Source of the DNA: Euwallacea fornicatus
Taxonomy: Eukaryota > Arthropoda > Insecta > Coleoptera > Curculionidae
Assembly: GCF_040115645.1 (NCBI RefSeq)
Contig: NC_089546.1
Span: 3,755,001 to 3,819,000, forward strand
Length of the DNA: 64,000 nt
Direction: 5' to 3'
The notes under the pieces were generated by a model. That model was given only the letters and a program-made list of their open reading frames with translations. It had not been told where the DNA came from and did no database searches. Of this stretch, positions 11,501 through 26,500 are shown piece by piece (position 1 is the stretch's first letter; every line of letters begins with the position of its first letter). A program made the translations under genes and the position numbers.

Positions 11501-14500
11501 AAATTGATAAAGAGACTGATAGAGGATAATTGACTGTTCTACAGCTCTGACATAAATAAAAAAAAAGCTTCGTGGGATGGCAAATTGAAAATTCAGTTTT
11601 AGGTTTTTTTTTAGGGAGCATTTTGAGTTGATTTATATTTTTTTTCCGTCCGCAAGATTTTTTTTCTGTAACAAAGAGAATGCAAAAACTGGAGTTTTAA
11701 CATTATATTAACCTTATTTGCGTTTCTACTATATATAAAAACATTAATATATTTTTGTATTAATGGATATTTCCATTACTATTAATTTTAAGTTAATGTT
11801 TAAATGGACAAAAGTTCCTCTTCTTTTAATTTTATGAAGGTAGTGACACAACTTCAAGGGTCCTCCCCCCTTAGGGGGGGGGGGGATGGAAGTGGAAAAC
11901 TCCAGTTTTTACACAATTAAGCCAACCGGTAGAAAACGGGCATGGATATTAGTGGTGCCATTGGCAGAGCAGTATTCTGACCAAACGACTTACACAGAAT
12001 GGCTCTTGCGCTTGCGTCTAGCCAGAATGTCCGTATCATAAATCACTTCGATTAGTTCGACTTTCGAGAATATCACACCTCTTCAAGTAAACCATACGGC
12101 GTGTTTAAACACAGCAATAGCTAATTCCCAAGCAACATTTACCCACTTTTATTGGTGGACTTATCGATCGATGGACATTCAGGGCGATTGTGAAAGTCGA
12201 CTAGAAACTGCATGTGAGTTCCTAAATTTTATTCATGGTTCTTGCCCTTTCTCTGTCATGTAATTCGGAACGCAAGATTGACAGATATCGCAGTCTACCT
12301 TGGAACTATTTGAATATTTCAGAAAAGTTTCTACCCGTCGAAGAGAAGCTTCTCACCCCTCAATCCCTTGTTCGTCTTCCAACTGTTCTCTCTTCACTTC
12401 AGTTCCAACTGCCCGTAAAATATTACTACCGTCGCTATATTCTTTTCATTTGATTTTTGAACTCACTGTTCCCGTAGGAACACTTTAGCTTTTTAAATAT
12501 TAGGTGTTAACCGACTGTAAACTGTGCTAAGAGACGAGACCTATAAAGCAGCTCGCATTGGATGACTCTATAAAAGTCGAGGAGATCTTAACCTCGTAGC
12601 ATTGACTCCATTAGATTATAATATATTATTTAAGAAAAAATTGCACTTATCGTATCTATATCACGATGGATAAATCAAAATGTTTTCCATCGTGTGAGGG
12701 AAAACTTATGTTGTTGGTGAACGGCGGTTAATTTAAGTTGTGGCAAGTGACCCTCTTCCAAATGTTATCTTGGTCAACCCGTAGTTTTTGCCAAGTTGTG
12801 GCATAGTAGCTCAAAGGATTACCGGTCAACTTCATTTCGTTTCTTGCCAATATGAGTTGTAATTATATTTGACAATTCAAAGTTTGTAGAGGGAAAAGTT
12901 CCTGTCATTTTGATAAAGAGTGTCTAAAAATAGCTGAAATATATTTTTATGCAGGAGAGAACTTTCATATCACTAGCTACAAAGCACATAGTTTCTGTTC
13001 AGTTTTTCTACCTGAAAGTAACATTATGTCGTTTAAGACCGGAAAGTTAATCACTTTTCGATCTATCATTTTGTTTCCTTGTTCCGTCTCTTTCCGAAAT
13101 AATACAGGAAGCTTGGAAAACTGTACTTTTCTTCGGAAACGCGTTACTTCTGTAGTTTTGTAAAATCAAAAAGTATAATAAAAATTGATAAATTATCAAC
13201 TAAAGTGGGACGAAAATCCGATAAGCATATATGTTCAAGCCTCCAAGGCGAGCCGTAAACCAGGCTACAGGGCTTGTGCTATAAAATAAGACTTTCTCGT
13301 CTTGCAGATAACTTTGTAACTGTAAATATTTCACTCTTTGAAATCTCCCCTATAGTAAGGCTATTCGTATTCTAGTCCATTTTCCTTGTCATCGCAAAAA
13401 TGTTTCACCTCTTTATTTGCTTACTTCGATGCCAGGATTATTAATTTAATTCCTCAATTTCGAAGATTACGTAATAGTTCTGTCGGTGACATATATCAAC
13501 CCTTGGAGAGCTTCCCTTAATACATTTCGAGCCAGACTTCGATTAACCCCCTGTAACCTTCTTAGCACAGCGTTATTCATGTTTTCATACACCGTAAATC
13601 TCCTATAGTCTCACTTGTTAACTGTAGAAATATGCAAAATTTAAAGCAAAAACACTAAACTTTGCCCAATCAGTATTAGTATCCAGGGTGGTACCGGTTG
13701 GAACGCATTTTCTTCTTCGTCGCGTGCTTTTCTTTCCATCGGCATTTAGTTGATTTCACATAACGAACTTTGAATATCACAGAGAAAATCCAATAAAAAG
13801 AGAATCTGGGATTTACGCACTTACACAACTTGAGTTAAAAAAAATAGCTTTATTCGACAAGTTATTGACTGTAATGATTATAACTGAATCTGATGTGATG
13901 CGATCTGAAACCTAATGCTAATCTGAAATGGTACTTAAAGTTGTTCCGATTCAGAATTGCCCCGTATATGTAGTGTGTCAGAGAGAGAGTATCATGCACC
14001 CTCATTTCTTGAAGTGGAAGTAGTAGTCACTACTCCTTGAAACATTTTCAAATATCTATTGCTCTACCGCCCTAAGGCAGTGTTTCCCTTTGCCATAAAT
14101 GCAACCTGCGTTCAAAAATAAACTATCACCAAAATAATTATCTTAGTTTGAACTTGGTTCGTAATAGGACTGTTTTCCACAAGCTGGGACACGTAGAAAA
14201 ATGAGAAATAATAACTGTATGATTTCATTGCCAAAATTTATTTAATTCAAAAATGTAATAAAACATGTTATACACTGACAAATAGTCGGTATGACTTCCT
14301 CCGCACGCCTATAACAAATTAACACGTCCGTTCACTGATAAAATAAAGAGATTGATGGTCTCTTATGGAATATTTTTCCCTTGCTCTCCCACTAATTCAT
14401 CTGCAATCTAAGATCGGTTGATGAGATTGTGAATGGCTCTAGCAATTAAATCCCACATGTTTTCAATAGGACTCATATCAGATGAATTGGCTGGCCAATT

Positions 14501-17500
14501 CAATCTGCGGCATCAAGTCTCTGCCGAATCCTTGCGCTATGCGGTCGGGCATTGCCATCCGTAAACGCAAAATTTTTACCATGTTCGTTACGTATCGGAT
14601 AGATAATGGACGTAATAATTGATTTGATGTGAATTTGATTGGACATATTCTGTGGTATGCGAAGTGCAGTCTGTGTCGTGCAGCTGTTAAACATTATTCC
14701 CCCCGAAACATTGCGATAATCCCTTGATAGGGTGCAATTTCATGGGGAAAATTAAGTCGCTCTTGACGACGTGGTCCTCTCCAGACTCTTCGTCGATTGT
14801 CATCACTAACCAGTTCAAATCTGGTTTCATATGTAAATAACACCTACGCCGATGCACAAACTAACCCCTATGCTCTCGCGCCTATTGGAGACGAGCAGCA
14901 CGATGCCTTGCAAGAAAAGTAGGGACCCGTCATGGTCTTCTGCTAGGCAAATTTCCATTATCCAGTCTGACACTGGGCCCCTGAGAGCTGAAGTTGAAGC
15001 TGTGCGGTGTTTGTGGGCACATTAAACCAAATAACGATCCTCCCTTTCGCTAGCCACTTGAGGACGTACACTACGTAATCTGTTTTCCACCGTATCAAAT
15101 TGTTGATATCTATGTACTATTCACACCACAGATGATCTGGGAATGGCTACGATTTCCGATATCTAGATGATTCGAATGCCCTGCGACGTGTAATTTTCGC
15201 TCGGTTAAACGCAGAATTGTCCCAACCTGATGTTATTAATACACAAAAAATTAAAAAACAGATTGGGTACATTGATCACTTGCCTGAATACGTTTGTTTC
15301 TACCAATATTTGCAAAAACAATGACAATAAAGTAAGGATGCGTTATCGGCATATTTTTATTGTTTTTTTGCTCGCTAAATACGTGAAATTTTTACCATAA
15401 TGAGGAAAACAACTGAGTTTAGCTGAATCATGAATTCGTTTTTTGCCATTTTCTTTCTCATGCCTAACGATAACTTAATGAAATTTCGTATTTCTGTGTC
15501 GTTGAGGGCCTCTACCAGAAAATGTCAAAATCATGGGCCTCCGTATACACAGTCTTATGTTTCCCTCGGTTACGTGCTATTTTTTGCTTCTTAACTTTTT
15601 TTGGGACACCCTTGTGAAGTCTGATTCCGCATTTAGATTCCTTCCTCATTTCTTTAACTTCTTGCTCTATTGAATTATTCTCGTATCTTTCACCATTTAC
15701 GAAAAATTTGCATAAATAGCCAACGATGCGTTTTAAATATTAAGGGTAGAAAAACTACGTAGGTTGGACAAGTTTTAGTTAAGTTCCAGATTAATTTTGC
15801 TTTTTTAACGTTTAGCATTCAGTCGTTTCTTTCGTTTCGTGTTTCCAAATGTTCTTAAGGTGTTTACTATGTTATGATGATTGACCAATCACGAATATGC
15901 ACAGATCCATTTGATTTATGGCCAAGGCAGTTTTTATGAAACACGCAGACTCTACTCACACAAATATCTTAATCGAACACTACCAGCAGATCCAAGAATG
16001 TTGACAAATAGTCAAATTCGGCTATGTGAAACTGGAACATTTAAGAAATCCAATGGTTTGGAGACAGCAAACGGAACCCAGAAAAATTGCGACAACTTTA
16101 AATGTTTCTTTTATGCTGGTCTGGAGAATTTTAATTGATAAATTGATGTATCCTTGCCACGTCACAAGGGTTCAAGTTCCTCTCCCACGAGACTTTTCCT
16201 CTACGCTTGAATTTTTGTGAATGTTCCTAAAAATGTTGGCTTAAAATCCGTTGTTTGCAACTTTGATTTTATTCAGTGATAAAGCTCTTCGAGGAACGAC
16301 ATCCGAAATTTCCATAATGAACATTTTCGAGGAGATGAAAATCCGCGTTTAGTGCGAGGAAATAATTTCCGACAACAGTGTTTTGTGAACATGTGGGCAG
16401 GAATTGTTGACGATTATTTGATGGGACCATTTTTTCTGCCGGCAAGGTTAAAAGGGAGGTAATTATCATCGGTTCCTCAAAAGAAGATCTTCCCGTGCTC
16501 TTACAAGAGGTTCTCGTCTCCTTAGAATCCAAACGTGGTTCATGGACGATGGTGCGTCAGCTCGTTTTAGCCTCGAAGTAAGAGAGTTCCTGAACCAGCA
16601 TTATCGCCACTGTTGGATTGGTTGTGGAGTTCCTCAGTCATGGCCTCCTAAATCCCCAGACCTGAATATCCTGGACTTTTTTTCTGGGGACATCTTAGAT
16701 CGTTAGTATGACAGGTCCCAATTGACACAGTGGAAAAATTGCGAAACAGAATAGTGACTTCATGTGAAATTATTCGCTTTTAGTATTTTTGAAAGAGTCC
16801 GCCGGTTTGTGAGGCACAGAATAGAATCTCGCATCCTAGTAAGGCGAGGACATTTTCAGCAGTTTCTACAGTTTTGTTTTCATTTAAATTCACTAACCTT
16901 TTCTGTTACTTCGCTAATTTGATACATATGATTCATTATTGAGAAATGTTTCAGATTTTCTCTTGCTTCCCTTACTCTTTTCTTAATAGGTATCGGTAAC
17001 TATTTATGTAAATTTTTCGTAAATGGTGAAGGATATGATAATAATGCAAGAGATCAAAAAGTTCAAGAAATGAGGAAGGAATCTAAATGCGAAATCAGAA
17101 TTCGTATAGGGTGTTCCAAAAAGTTAAGAAGCCAAATAAAGCATGTAACCAAGGAAGCAAGACCCTGTACATGGAGATCTACGATTTGGGCATTTCCTTG
17201 TAGAAGCTCTTAATTACACAGGAATACGAAATTTTGTTAAGTTATCTTTAGGCATACGAAAGAAAATAGCAAGAAATTAAAAAAATTGAACTTTGTCACC
17301 CTGTAGATAAAAAATGGTGCGTTTTTAACTATGGATGTATTAGTATTTTTTCTCATTTTACTAAGTACTACCTGATATACTTCAGGTAATACTAACCTGA
17401 AGTATCTACATGATGCTCTGTTACATCCTGTATAGGTGATCTAAGACTTTTGACGTGTATATGTTCGAATATGTTCTCATGTGAATTCACTCTTGAAATT

Positions 17501-20500
17501 TAAGCCCCTAAAATTCTATTCTGCTGATCAAGACGCAAACTTTAATTACATAGTTTTCTTGAATCAACCTCTGATAACTCGCCAAGGAGGGTAGAACTTA
17601 ATTGGCAGTTATAGTTCCGAAATATCATTACTATTACAAATTGTACAATCTAGTCTGCAATATCTAGCAATGGATTGTGGTTAAAACTTTTGAGATAGTC
17701 TAAAATATTCAGTAGTTATAGATTTTCATTCGTGATTTTATTTAGTATGCCTCACAGAGCGCCTAATAGCGAGTAAACTCTCCGTACGAAAAGGGACCTT
17801 TTTATGTAAGGGAATTTCATTTATTGGCTTACTATACACTTTGATACAATTTTACTTAGGGTGCCACGTGATGTACATATTATATTAAAATTGAGGGAAG
17901 GAAATTCATCGAAAGACGCTTGAGATACGACGGAATCCTTAAATGGGTGCCGCGGTCGCCCAAAGTTTCATTTTGCCAAATCAATTTTCTGTGGGTCCCA
18001 ATCAGTTGCTAATCAATAATATAAAAGTTTTTTACATGCAATTGAGCCAAATTGAAAGGTCAAAAAATAAATCTGTTTTCTATATAAAATGTCGCCAAGA
18101 GGAGAACATTTTTTATTTTTCATTTTAAGGGAAAAATCTATTCTTTCGGAAAGTTTTTGCTTGTTCCAAAACGGTTAAATCAGTTTTCACAGTTTCAATT
18201 TTCCTTTTTATTATAGGGAAATATCGAAAAATAGGTCCATTATTTGAAATATTTTTTAAGTCTTATTTCCATTTTCATAGCGACCGTAATCAAGACTTTT
18301 GTTTATTAAGTTTTTTTTGCGATAAATCAACAAAAAAAGGAAACTCCAATTAAAAATTTCAAACACAAACAAAAATGAATAAATTTTACCATTTCAATAA
18401 ATTGCACACCATGCGTTCATTTAAGCCGAATATTGTTAATTACGAGCGCTTTCAATGGCTGCAACACCTAACGTGTTTAGATGGAAGCATACCATTGGTA
18501 GACAACGTGGTTTCATAAGAAAATATAATCTCGACAAATGTATTGATGATCCATGAGTTGAGCGCCCATCCACAGACAAAAATCCAAACGTTCTGCTTGA
18601 TCTCCGGGCTCTCAAGTGTGATTAAGAACGCTTGAGAGCCCGGTTATAATAATAATATAATATATAAGTTAAGAACTGATGCGGAGGAATGAATCTTCAG
18701 TTGTTTCAATATTTTTTAAAAATTCCTTTTACTTATTCTTAATTGAAGTAATCTTCGCCGTAGAGAAAATTTTGGATTATTTTGAACTGAATCCACTACA
18801 TTAAGAGTTGTAGCGTCATCTTCATCTCGATCTAGTTCTGTTCTCTTTACATCTAATATGTAGTTTACTATTTCTTGATCAGTTTTTTGCACCACATTTT
18901 GAGATGATACAGGCGCTTTTGATAGCATTGCTCGATAACTCTACGAATTACATAATCACCTTTGCCATAGCTCTGTTTCAGGTAAATTTGTGACCCTTGT
19001 GACGACATTGTCACTTAACATAAGTTTTGTTTATGACTGCCATGAAAACAAGAATGAATTTTTGGACCTATTTTGCGACATTTCTCTGTAGCGAAAAGGA
19101 AAATTGAAACGGCGAAAACCGACTCAACGGTTGGGAACAAGCAAAAACATTCGTGAAAAACATATTTTCTCATAAAAAAAAATAGAAACTCTACTCTTGG
19201 CAACCCCATCCGGGGATATATTATATATAAAAAGGGCGACAAGTTCATAATTTGACCCTTAAAAAAGTTGGCACATTATATATCTCTCCCTTATCTTACT
19301 CTGGAAATTGTTTTTCTGATAACATGATTCCAGGTTAATTTATCAGAAATTCTTTCTATATGAATTTGTAGGAATTAGTGGCCCTTTCTATTACCAAAAC
19401 TTACTGCTCTTATTACGTGTCATTCCAAACATTCACTGGTGTTTGTTTCCTAAAATAAAAGTAGTACCAAATTCCAAACGTCTGAATTTGATTACATATT
19501 CGGTTATTAATTATACCAGTTTATCAATATCTAACCAAATTGGATTTGAACGTATGGAACTAGTGCCGGTTTAGCAACTTTTCATATATCTCCAAGACAG
19601 ATATTAACAGCCTGAACAGGTTTATATGTGAACAGCCACGGACTTGATACAGAGACAGATGACTCTGAATAAAACTGGAAATATTACTCACATATGCGGG
19701 GAAATTCTTAGCTTCAATCACGTCTCATGATGCGATTAATTTTTTTTTCTATTGAGAAAAATAGCTGGAACATATTCTCTTTTTTCATTTTAAAAAGCTA
19801 ATTCACGAAATATGAGTTCCCCTCTGAACATGCAAACCTCCGCTTTTAATTTATTTCACTCAGGCTCCATAGTTCGTAGATCACGCTAACCAGTATCATT
19901 TATAAAACAACAAATACAGTGACATAAAAATTAATTATTATGACTATTATAAATTTAACAATCCATGCTCAGCGACTATTAAAAACTTGAGAATTTTAAT
20001 CGTGGGAGATTGTCATTCCTTCATGTCAGCACGCAATGAAAGTTTCAGAATTTTCGTGCCACTGCCATATTTTCACAGTTAATGCTAAAATATGGAACAT
20101 GAGGTAAAGACTGTGAGTTTTTACTTAATTCGGGCTATCTAGATATTTATCCAGATTCTCATATATATCTCGAGAGCTCTATTAATATGAAAGTCATTTT
20201 GTCCCATAAAGAGCTTGGTCGGAGGCTCCCGAGTGAAATGAAAATATACTTAACAGAGAAACCTTGAGCCCCTAAAAATTTATAAAACCTACTCGGAACT
20301 CCCTGCTCTGGTATATTTCATTCTGGTCTTTTATCAACCAATTTTCTCTGGTCTTTTTTCAGATACATTAGACTTGGACCTCTCGTTGTTTGTCCGTCAT
20401 AGAAGAAGTTACGGCGAGCAACACAGGAAAACCAAAGAAGCTATGCTTGGCATCGGCAACGCTGTAAAATCGGCATCTCACAATGGGAAACAGACAGTTT

Positions 20501-23500
20501 TTATTACCGAAAATTGTACAGTTGTAGTTGCTCAAACCGGAGGCACGGCAACGTTGCCCTGTGTAGTTAGGAAATTTAGCAATGGGGTGGTAAGTATCAA
20601 GTTTTCACATCAATCTCTTGAGGTTTATTATTTAGCTTTTTGAAAGTAAATAATCTTATGCGTAAAGCGGGACATTTACGTCCTTTAGATCCATGAAAAC
20701 CTGATTATCTTCCTGAAAGAACGAAATTTTATGCACATATTATAAGAACCATCCCTTCTCGACCGGTCCTTCAATTTATCCACTCGAATGCCCGCAAGAA
20801 ATTAAATGGACTGTAAAAATCAATCTAGCATTCATACAAATTGACAGGTATTTGGCTTGGAACGATAGGTACAGAAAATTTCCAGGCTTCAATCAGGTCG
20901 TCAGCCATTCCAGGAAATAATCTTTCCGTTATCGAAGAAAAAAATCTGCTTTCTGGAGTGATAAATGATGTCCGGAACGGTTGTTTATACAACGTGTGCG
21001 ATAAAGGAGTTTGCATTGTTAGCGAGCGAGCGAGCGAAGGGTTTTCTTCCGGGGTGGAATATGGGATGAGAGGGTTTTCAATGGGTTTAGTGGTGATGCG
21101 TTTCTTTGATACTATTGAAGTTTTATTTTTGTCGAATCTCGAGTGGAATTCGGGAGAGATTAAGATGTCTAGAATTTTATAGAAATTAAATGAGGGGAAA
21201 GTCGTTCGTATCGTTAGTTCACGTCAATATCAACGTACGATTATTGATATTTTATATTCACTTGACAGTACTGAATAAATGTCATGAATGGACGATTGAA
21301 CTCGGTCCTATTTCGACGAAATGATAGTTCGGTGGGAAAAGCCTACAGTAGAGAAACCATGTAAGCAAAAACGTAAAAGTCGCCCAGGGAACCAGAATGA
21401 TGTAATTGCACCAGTTGACTGCCCACTAGCGCACTGACGAGCGAGCAACTCGTGTGATTCCAATTAATAATCTTGAAGGCCCTTGAACGCAGTCCCCATT
21501 GCGAACCACGTAGGTGTCAGGGTCCTAATCCTTATGTGTCATGTGAGAATCTTACATGTGGGGAAGGCGTCACCAAAATCCATAACAATTTATGCTTTTG
21601 CCTTTCTACGTCGTTAAATCCTCTACATTCTCTCTTCAGAGAAATTAATCTCTCCTATTCCCAACCAGGGAGACGAAACTGTACAAGTCTCATGTTACAT
21701 AGTGGTCCATGTTCTGTCTGAAATGTTCTTATGTAACAAATAAGAATCATCAGGTTGTAAAACTCTGCGATGAGACCTAGATGATAGCAGTCACCTACGC
21801 CCATGTTTAGGCCGTGCTTTCAGCAATGTTCACGGTGCGGGTTACTAACTATCAGAGACAGCCAGTATTCTGAATCACCAAGTGATCCTGGTTTAGAGTT
21901 ATTCCTCCCGACCTCAGCTCGAAGAGCTCTGTCCACTTAATATTATAAGTTTTTCATAGAATAGCCACTTTAATTTGTTTACCTGTATTGTTTTCTTCTT
22001 CAATCATGACTGAAACTAATCAAAATCAGGCTTCACCTCATTTCCAGACAGTTTCCTTGCTAGACTTCCTTATCTATCAAGCAGCTTTCTTTGGCTCAAC
22101 AGTGGCCGGGAAAATTAAATTTCGCCGGTCAGAACCTCATGAAACATTAAGATGGAACAGGCAACCGCTCATAATTTAATTAAAGAACAATTAGTAGGAA
22201 AGAACTAGAGAACTGGTTTTTCCCTGCACATACATCATGCAGGCTGACAGAACATTGTCTTGTAGGATGTATCGCTGTTTGATGGAAAATATCTGAATAA
22301 GCTTATTGAAGCAATTTTGGCGAAAGCTTTTAAATCCAGAAAAGCTTCGACATCCGAGTCTAACACGACGGAGCTAATGCCTAAATTTGAAACATTCGTA
22401 ATCTCCTTAAAAATTCGAGCCCCTCAATTTGTACTAATTAATACGAAAATGGCGAAGGTTTTAAAAAATGTTCCCTAAATTCATTGATAGCAATTAAACT
22501 TAATGGGCTAAAAGTTTTAATTAATAATTTTCCCTTACAGACTGCGTACCGGAATTTATTTGCAAAGATAAGCGGTTTGAATTTTGTCCCTTTTTTTTAA
22601 CGGGCCCTTTAAGCTGTCTGGTATGTCGCTAATTAATTGTTCCAATGCCTTTAGCCAGGAAATGTCCGTTAAATAAAAGTTTTTACCTGTAAATTAGGGA
22701 AGGAAGTTGCACGCCTTCACTTTTATGAAGTTTGAAACTACTTATTAACTTACGAAATGTGAAAAGAATGATGGCTTTTTGCGAAAACATTTCATAAATG
22801 CAAATTAAACACGCTAAATGATTTATTTCGCCATGATTTTGTCATGGCAGTGGCTTGTTTAGCTCGTTTCGAAGGTACTTCAATTCCGACAAGTATTAGG
22901 ATAACAAATTTGCCGATAATTTGAATAAAATTTCTTATTGCTTATAAAAGTAAAATTTCCCATTACCTGGATGAAGCACAACTTAGAAATGTTTGCAAAT
23001 AGCGAACTGTGGAATTTAAGAAATAAATAATAAACGTTCCCGGAAAACGATAGAATAATGGGGGTGGCTAATCCCGTGTACATATTCCGAAACTCCATTT
23101 GGTTATCATTTAGCTCCGTCTTAAATTATCAAAATATTGATCCTCACTAACAGGTTTGGCTAACAATAGCACAAACAATCACTGCTCAATAAATCCATCA
23201 ACCAGCAAACTCCATTGTAACTCTCTCAATTTTTCATCAGAAAAACTGCATACAAATCGCCACTTTACTCCACTTCTGGAAAGTTTTATTTCAACTTCGA
23301 CATTTTATATTCGCCTACTCACAAATACAATTCGCCCCCCAAAAAATATACTCACTTAATATCCATTCCGTGTTTCTTAACAACAACACTTTAAACTTCT
23401 CAAGGAGTTTAATGGATCGGAAATATTTAACGAGCTCAGTTCATGGCAGCTTTCGAGTAATATTTTATAATGCCCTTATAAAACGGATAACTGAGCTGCT

Positions 23501-26500
23501 TTATAAGGAATTTTGTGTCATTGATGGTGTGTGTTGAAGGCAAGTGTTCATTGTTCCAGGTGTCGTGGATAAGAAAGCACGATTATCATCTTTTAACTGT
23601 GGGGGTAACCACGTATAACACCGATGATCGGTTCTTGGTGGAGCACGTTCGACATCTGCAGAACTGGGGTCTGTTGATCAAGCACGTGCTGCCTACAGAT
23701 GCGGGACTTTATGAGTGCCAAGTATCGACGCATCCTCCAACGAGTATACTTGTGGAGTTGAAAGTTACAAGTAAGTTGGATGATATAGAATTCCGGGTCG
23801 TGCATCTTAAAACGCTTATTCTTTGTGCGAGAAAGGTTACGAAACTTATTTGAAACGGTTAAAAAAAAATTCAAAGTTTATCGCCTACTCTGTATAATAA
23901 AAAGCGTTTAGAGGGGTTTTTTCTTTTAATGATTTCCTGATTCGAAGTTTTATCCAGGCCTCGGATCAGCCGATATAAGAGAAGAATATTTAGCTATTGA
24001 ACTCTACCATCTGGAAATAGATGTTGTCCAATGCAAATATTACACATCTGGTATCATCACGAAACAAAAATTTTAAAAGTGATGAAAACTAATGTTGCTA
24101 TCGGATATAGATAAGACCTGTAAACCTGCTTCAAATTTTTACACCTGGATATATATTTCAGTTCAGGTTAGTTTAGCTGAGATTTAGAACTTCAAAACGA
24201 TAGTTTTGGTTTTGATGTAACGAGTTTTGAGTAATGATTAGTGTAATGCTCTGTTGATATATTTAATGTGATTGTTTCAAACAATTAGAGCCTAAATGCC
24301 TATGAAGTTAAAGAGTCCAATATATGAATGTCGAAATGATGTAAGCGTGGAGTATGCAGAGGCTGGTTACGTTTACCGCATGGCACACCCTAAAGCTCAT
24401 AACATTCATTAAAATGACATATAACTTCGAACAGGCTTATTAACGGAAAAAAGTTCAATGAGTTCTTAATCGTGTAAAAGGCTATGATTACTCTATCCCG
24501 GTCTATTTTCGATAGAGGAGTAGTGGTATCTTTGAGGACAAATTGATTGGTAATATGGTTGCTATTAGCATTATTACCCAGTTCCTTTTATTGACGTATT
24601 TATAAGAAAAATACTTATAAGGATAAATTAACATTAAATAAAATATCAGTAATAACAAAAATATTAAATCGACAAAATCAACAGTTATCAACTAGTATCT
24701 CTAATGGAAAATCCTTAAATTCTTCGCATTAGAAATTTCTGTGAGGCAATATTAACATACGAGAGCCTCAAAAGAATTGCTTCTGCAAAATAAACTTCAT
24801 GTCGTAATTTTGATAATTTTTTGTAAAGCTCATGAGTTTAACTCTCAGTGGAAATCGGCCCTAAAGATGCCAAAGGGAACTTCATTTAGTACAGTAGAGG
24901 CGGTCTTTGCCGCATTAACACACCTACAGGTTACATCAGTCAACGGTAATCCTCTTAGATGTTTTTGATTGAGGCTCATATTCAGGAGCATACAGTAATA
25001 TATACCGCTTGTAAAAAGTATTGCAAAATGTCTATAAGTTTCAGAAAGCTGATATTATTAAAATATGGTTTACTTTATATAACTTTTTGTAAAAGAAGAC
25101 ATTTAATGCATTATTTTTTATTTAAAAAATTTTCACCCGTATTCATCTTCTCATAATAACTTGTCATTTTCAAATGGAATGGTATGCATTGAATTATATC
25201 AAATGGAAGGTAATTCAACACGGGTTAGAACGATACCTTCATACCAATAATTAGACTTACAGTTTCCTTAACAAATTAAATTACTAAATACACAATAAAG
25301 TAATTCAATATTACATTAAGCAAAAGTGAAATTTCTGCAATAAATGCTCAAATTGCGCTCCAGTAATAATTCGGCAATGACTCAGCCGTTCCTCGAAATG
25401 TTTTATGCAATTATCCAGTGTCGCTTCTGTTATTAATTTTAATTCCGTCTTATTTTAAGATATAAATCAACTAAATTTTGTTGGCTGTTCAGTAAACAGA
25501 ACTTTTCAAGTGATGACACAAAAAAAAATCAAGTAGCGTAAAATCCGGAGATCGTAGCGGCCATTCTATTGCTCCTCTTTTACCGGTCAATCTCCTAAGA
25601 AAAATCGCATCAAGGTACTCTTTCACAGCCATAGCATAGTCTGGTGATACGCTGTCGTGATCGAACCAAGTATTATTGGCTATTTGTTCCGCATTTTTTC
25701 CAGGAAAAACTGGAAACATTTCGTTTCGCAATAAGTGCCAATATGATGCGTTGTTTAAGTTCCCCTCTATGAAAAATGGATCGACGAACTGGTGGCCGAT
25801 TATACCAATCCACATATATTGAGTTTTTTAGAATGTTGTGAATGCAGAGTCTGCATCCAACGAGCATTGTTTATATACTAGTAGTTCCAATTACGTCAAT
25901 GAATAGATGAATTTAAGCAAACCGTTACTTCATCCGGAACTAAAATTCTAGAAAAGAACCTTTTATTCTGAATGTCTTTCTCTTACATCAATTTACAAAC
26001 TTCGATCCTGCGATCAAAATCTTCGAGCGTCAACTCTTGGGTAAGGAAACTTTATATGGATGAAATTTTTCTCGCTTTGAAAGATTTCTTATTGATTTTG
26101 CAGATACATCATATTCGTCTGCAAGTTTGCTGGTAAACTGTATGGGGTTTTCATCGATATATAAAAGAATGTCTAGTGCTTTGTCGCCACTGTTCGAGGT
26201 CTTCCACATTTTGGAGCAGCTTTCACCCTTCCACAATGTTGAAAGTTTTATTAATCCGGCAGGCAATCTACACTTTTATCAATAGGTCGGTCTGGCTATT
26301 TCTCACTGAATATGAGACACATCTCTTCGTAAGTTCTTTGGCGATCTCCATGCCCCGAAAAGATTAAAATTTCAATTCTTTGCTTCTCACATGAACGATC
26401 CATTTTTTTTTTTTTCTGACTGTGGTAGATGCCTGACGAGTCAATTCAGGTACCACTTAATTCGATTAAAACCCAAATGTTTCGTATCAAAAAATTGTTT

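Larger units (their letters stand above)
8451..14339. other. Intron 1 interior, no gene recognised
   Basis: Nearly 6 kb of AT-rich sequence with no exon, transposase or RNA gene that I can support. Notable small features are a near-perfect palindrome at 9489-9531 and a C-run/G-run pair at 11865-11885. Open frames at 10626-10814, 11045-11239 and 12235-12488 have no recognisable domain. Confidence 0.4.
18045..19260 (-). mobile_element. Family F transposon, copy 2, with both TIRs
   Basis: The reverse complement of 18045-18310 aligns with 19010-19260 (shared blocks GGACCTATTTT, AAAAGGAAAATTGAAAC and GAACAAGCAAAAAC), so the copy has two inverted arms of about 250 bases. The same arm occurs once at 8110-8410. 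The transposase relic between the arms reads on the minus strand. The ends are diverged and I could not fix a TA duplication. Confidence 0.75.
2552..20362 (+). other. Intron 1 of the Dpr-like gene (17.8 kb)
   Basis: The intron begins GTAAGT and ends in a T-rich tract with TTTTTTCAG before 20363. It carries at least six transposon-derived blocks: family A copy 1, deleted element B, both family F copies, the Tc1-type relic and element D, each listed separately. The remaining sequence is AT-rich with no host coding exon that I can support. Confidence 0.8.

Noticed and set aside
18604..18643. Hairpin as a transcription terminator
   Set aside because: Intrinsic hairpin terminators are a bacterial feature; the sequence is an insect intron and the hairpin is inside a decayed transposon.
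20841..21182. 113-codon plus-strand open frame in intron 2
   Set aside because: No domain, a GAGC tetranucleotide run inside, low-complexity composition, and no splice or start context suggesting an exon of the Dpr gene.
23593..23874. 93-codon minus-strand frame
   Set aside because: It is the antisense shadow of Dpr exon 3, whose plus-strand translation has clear Ig motifs.
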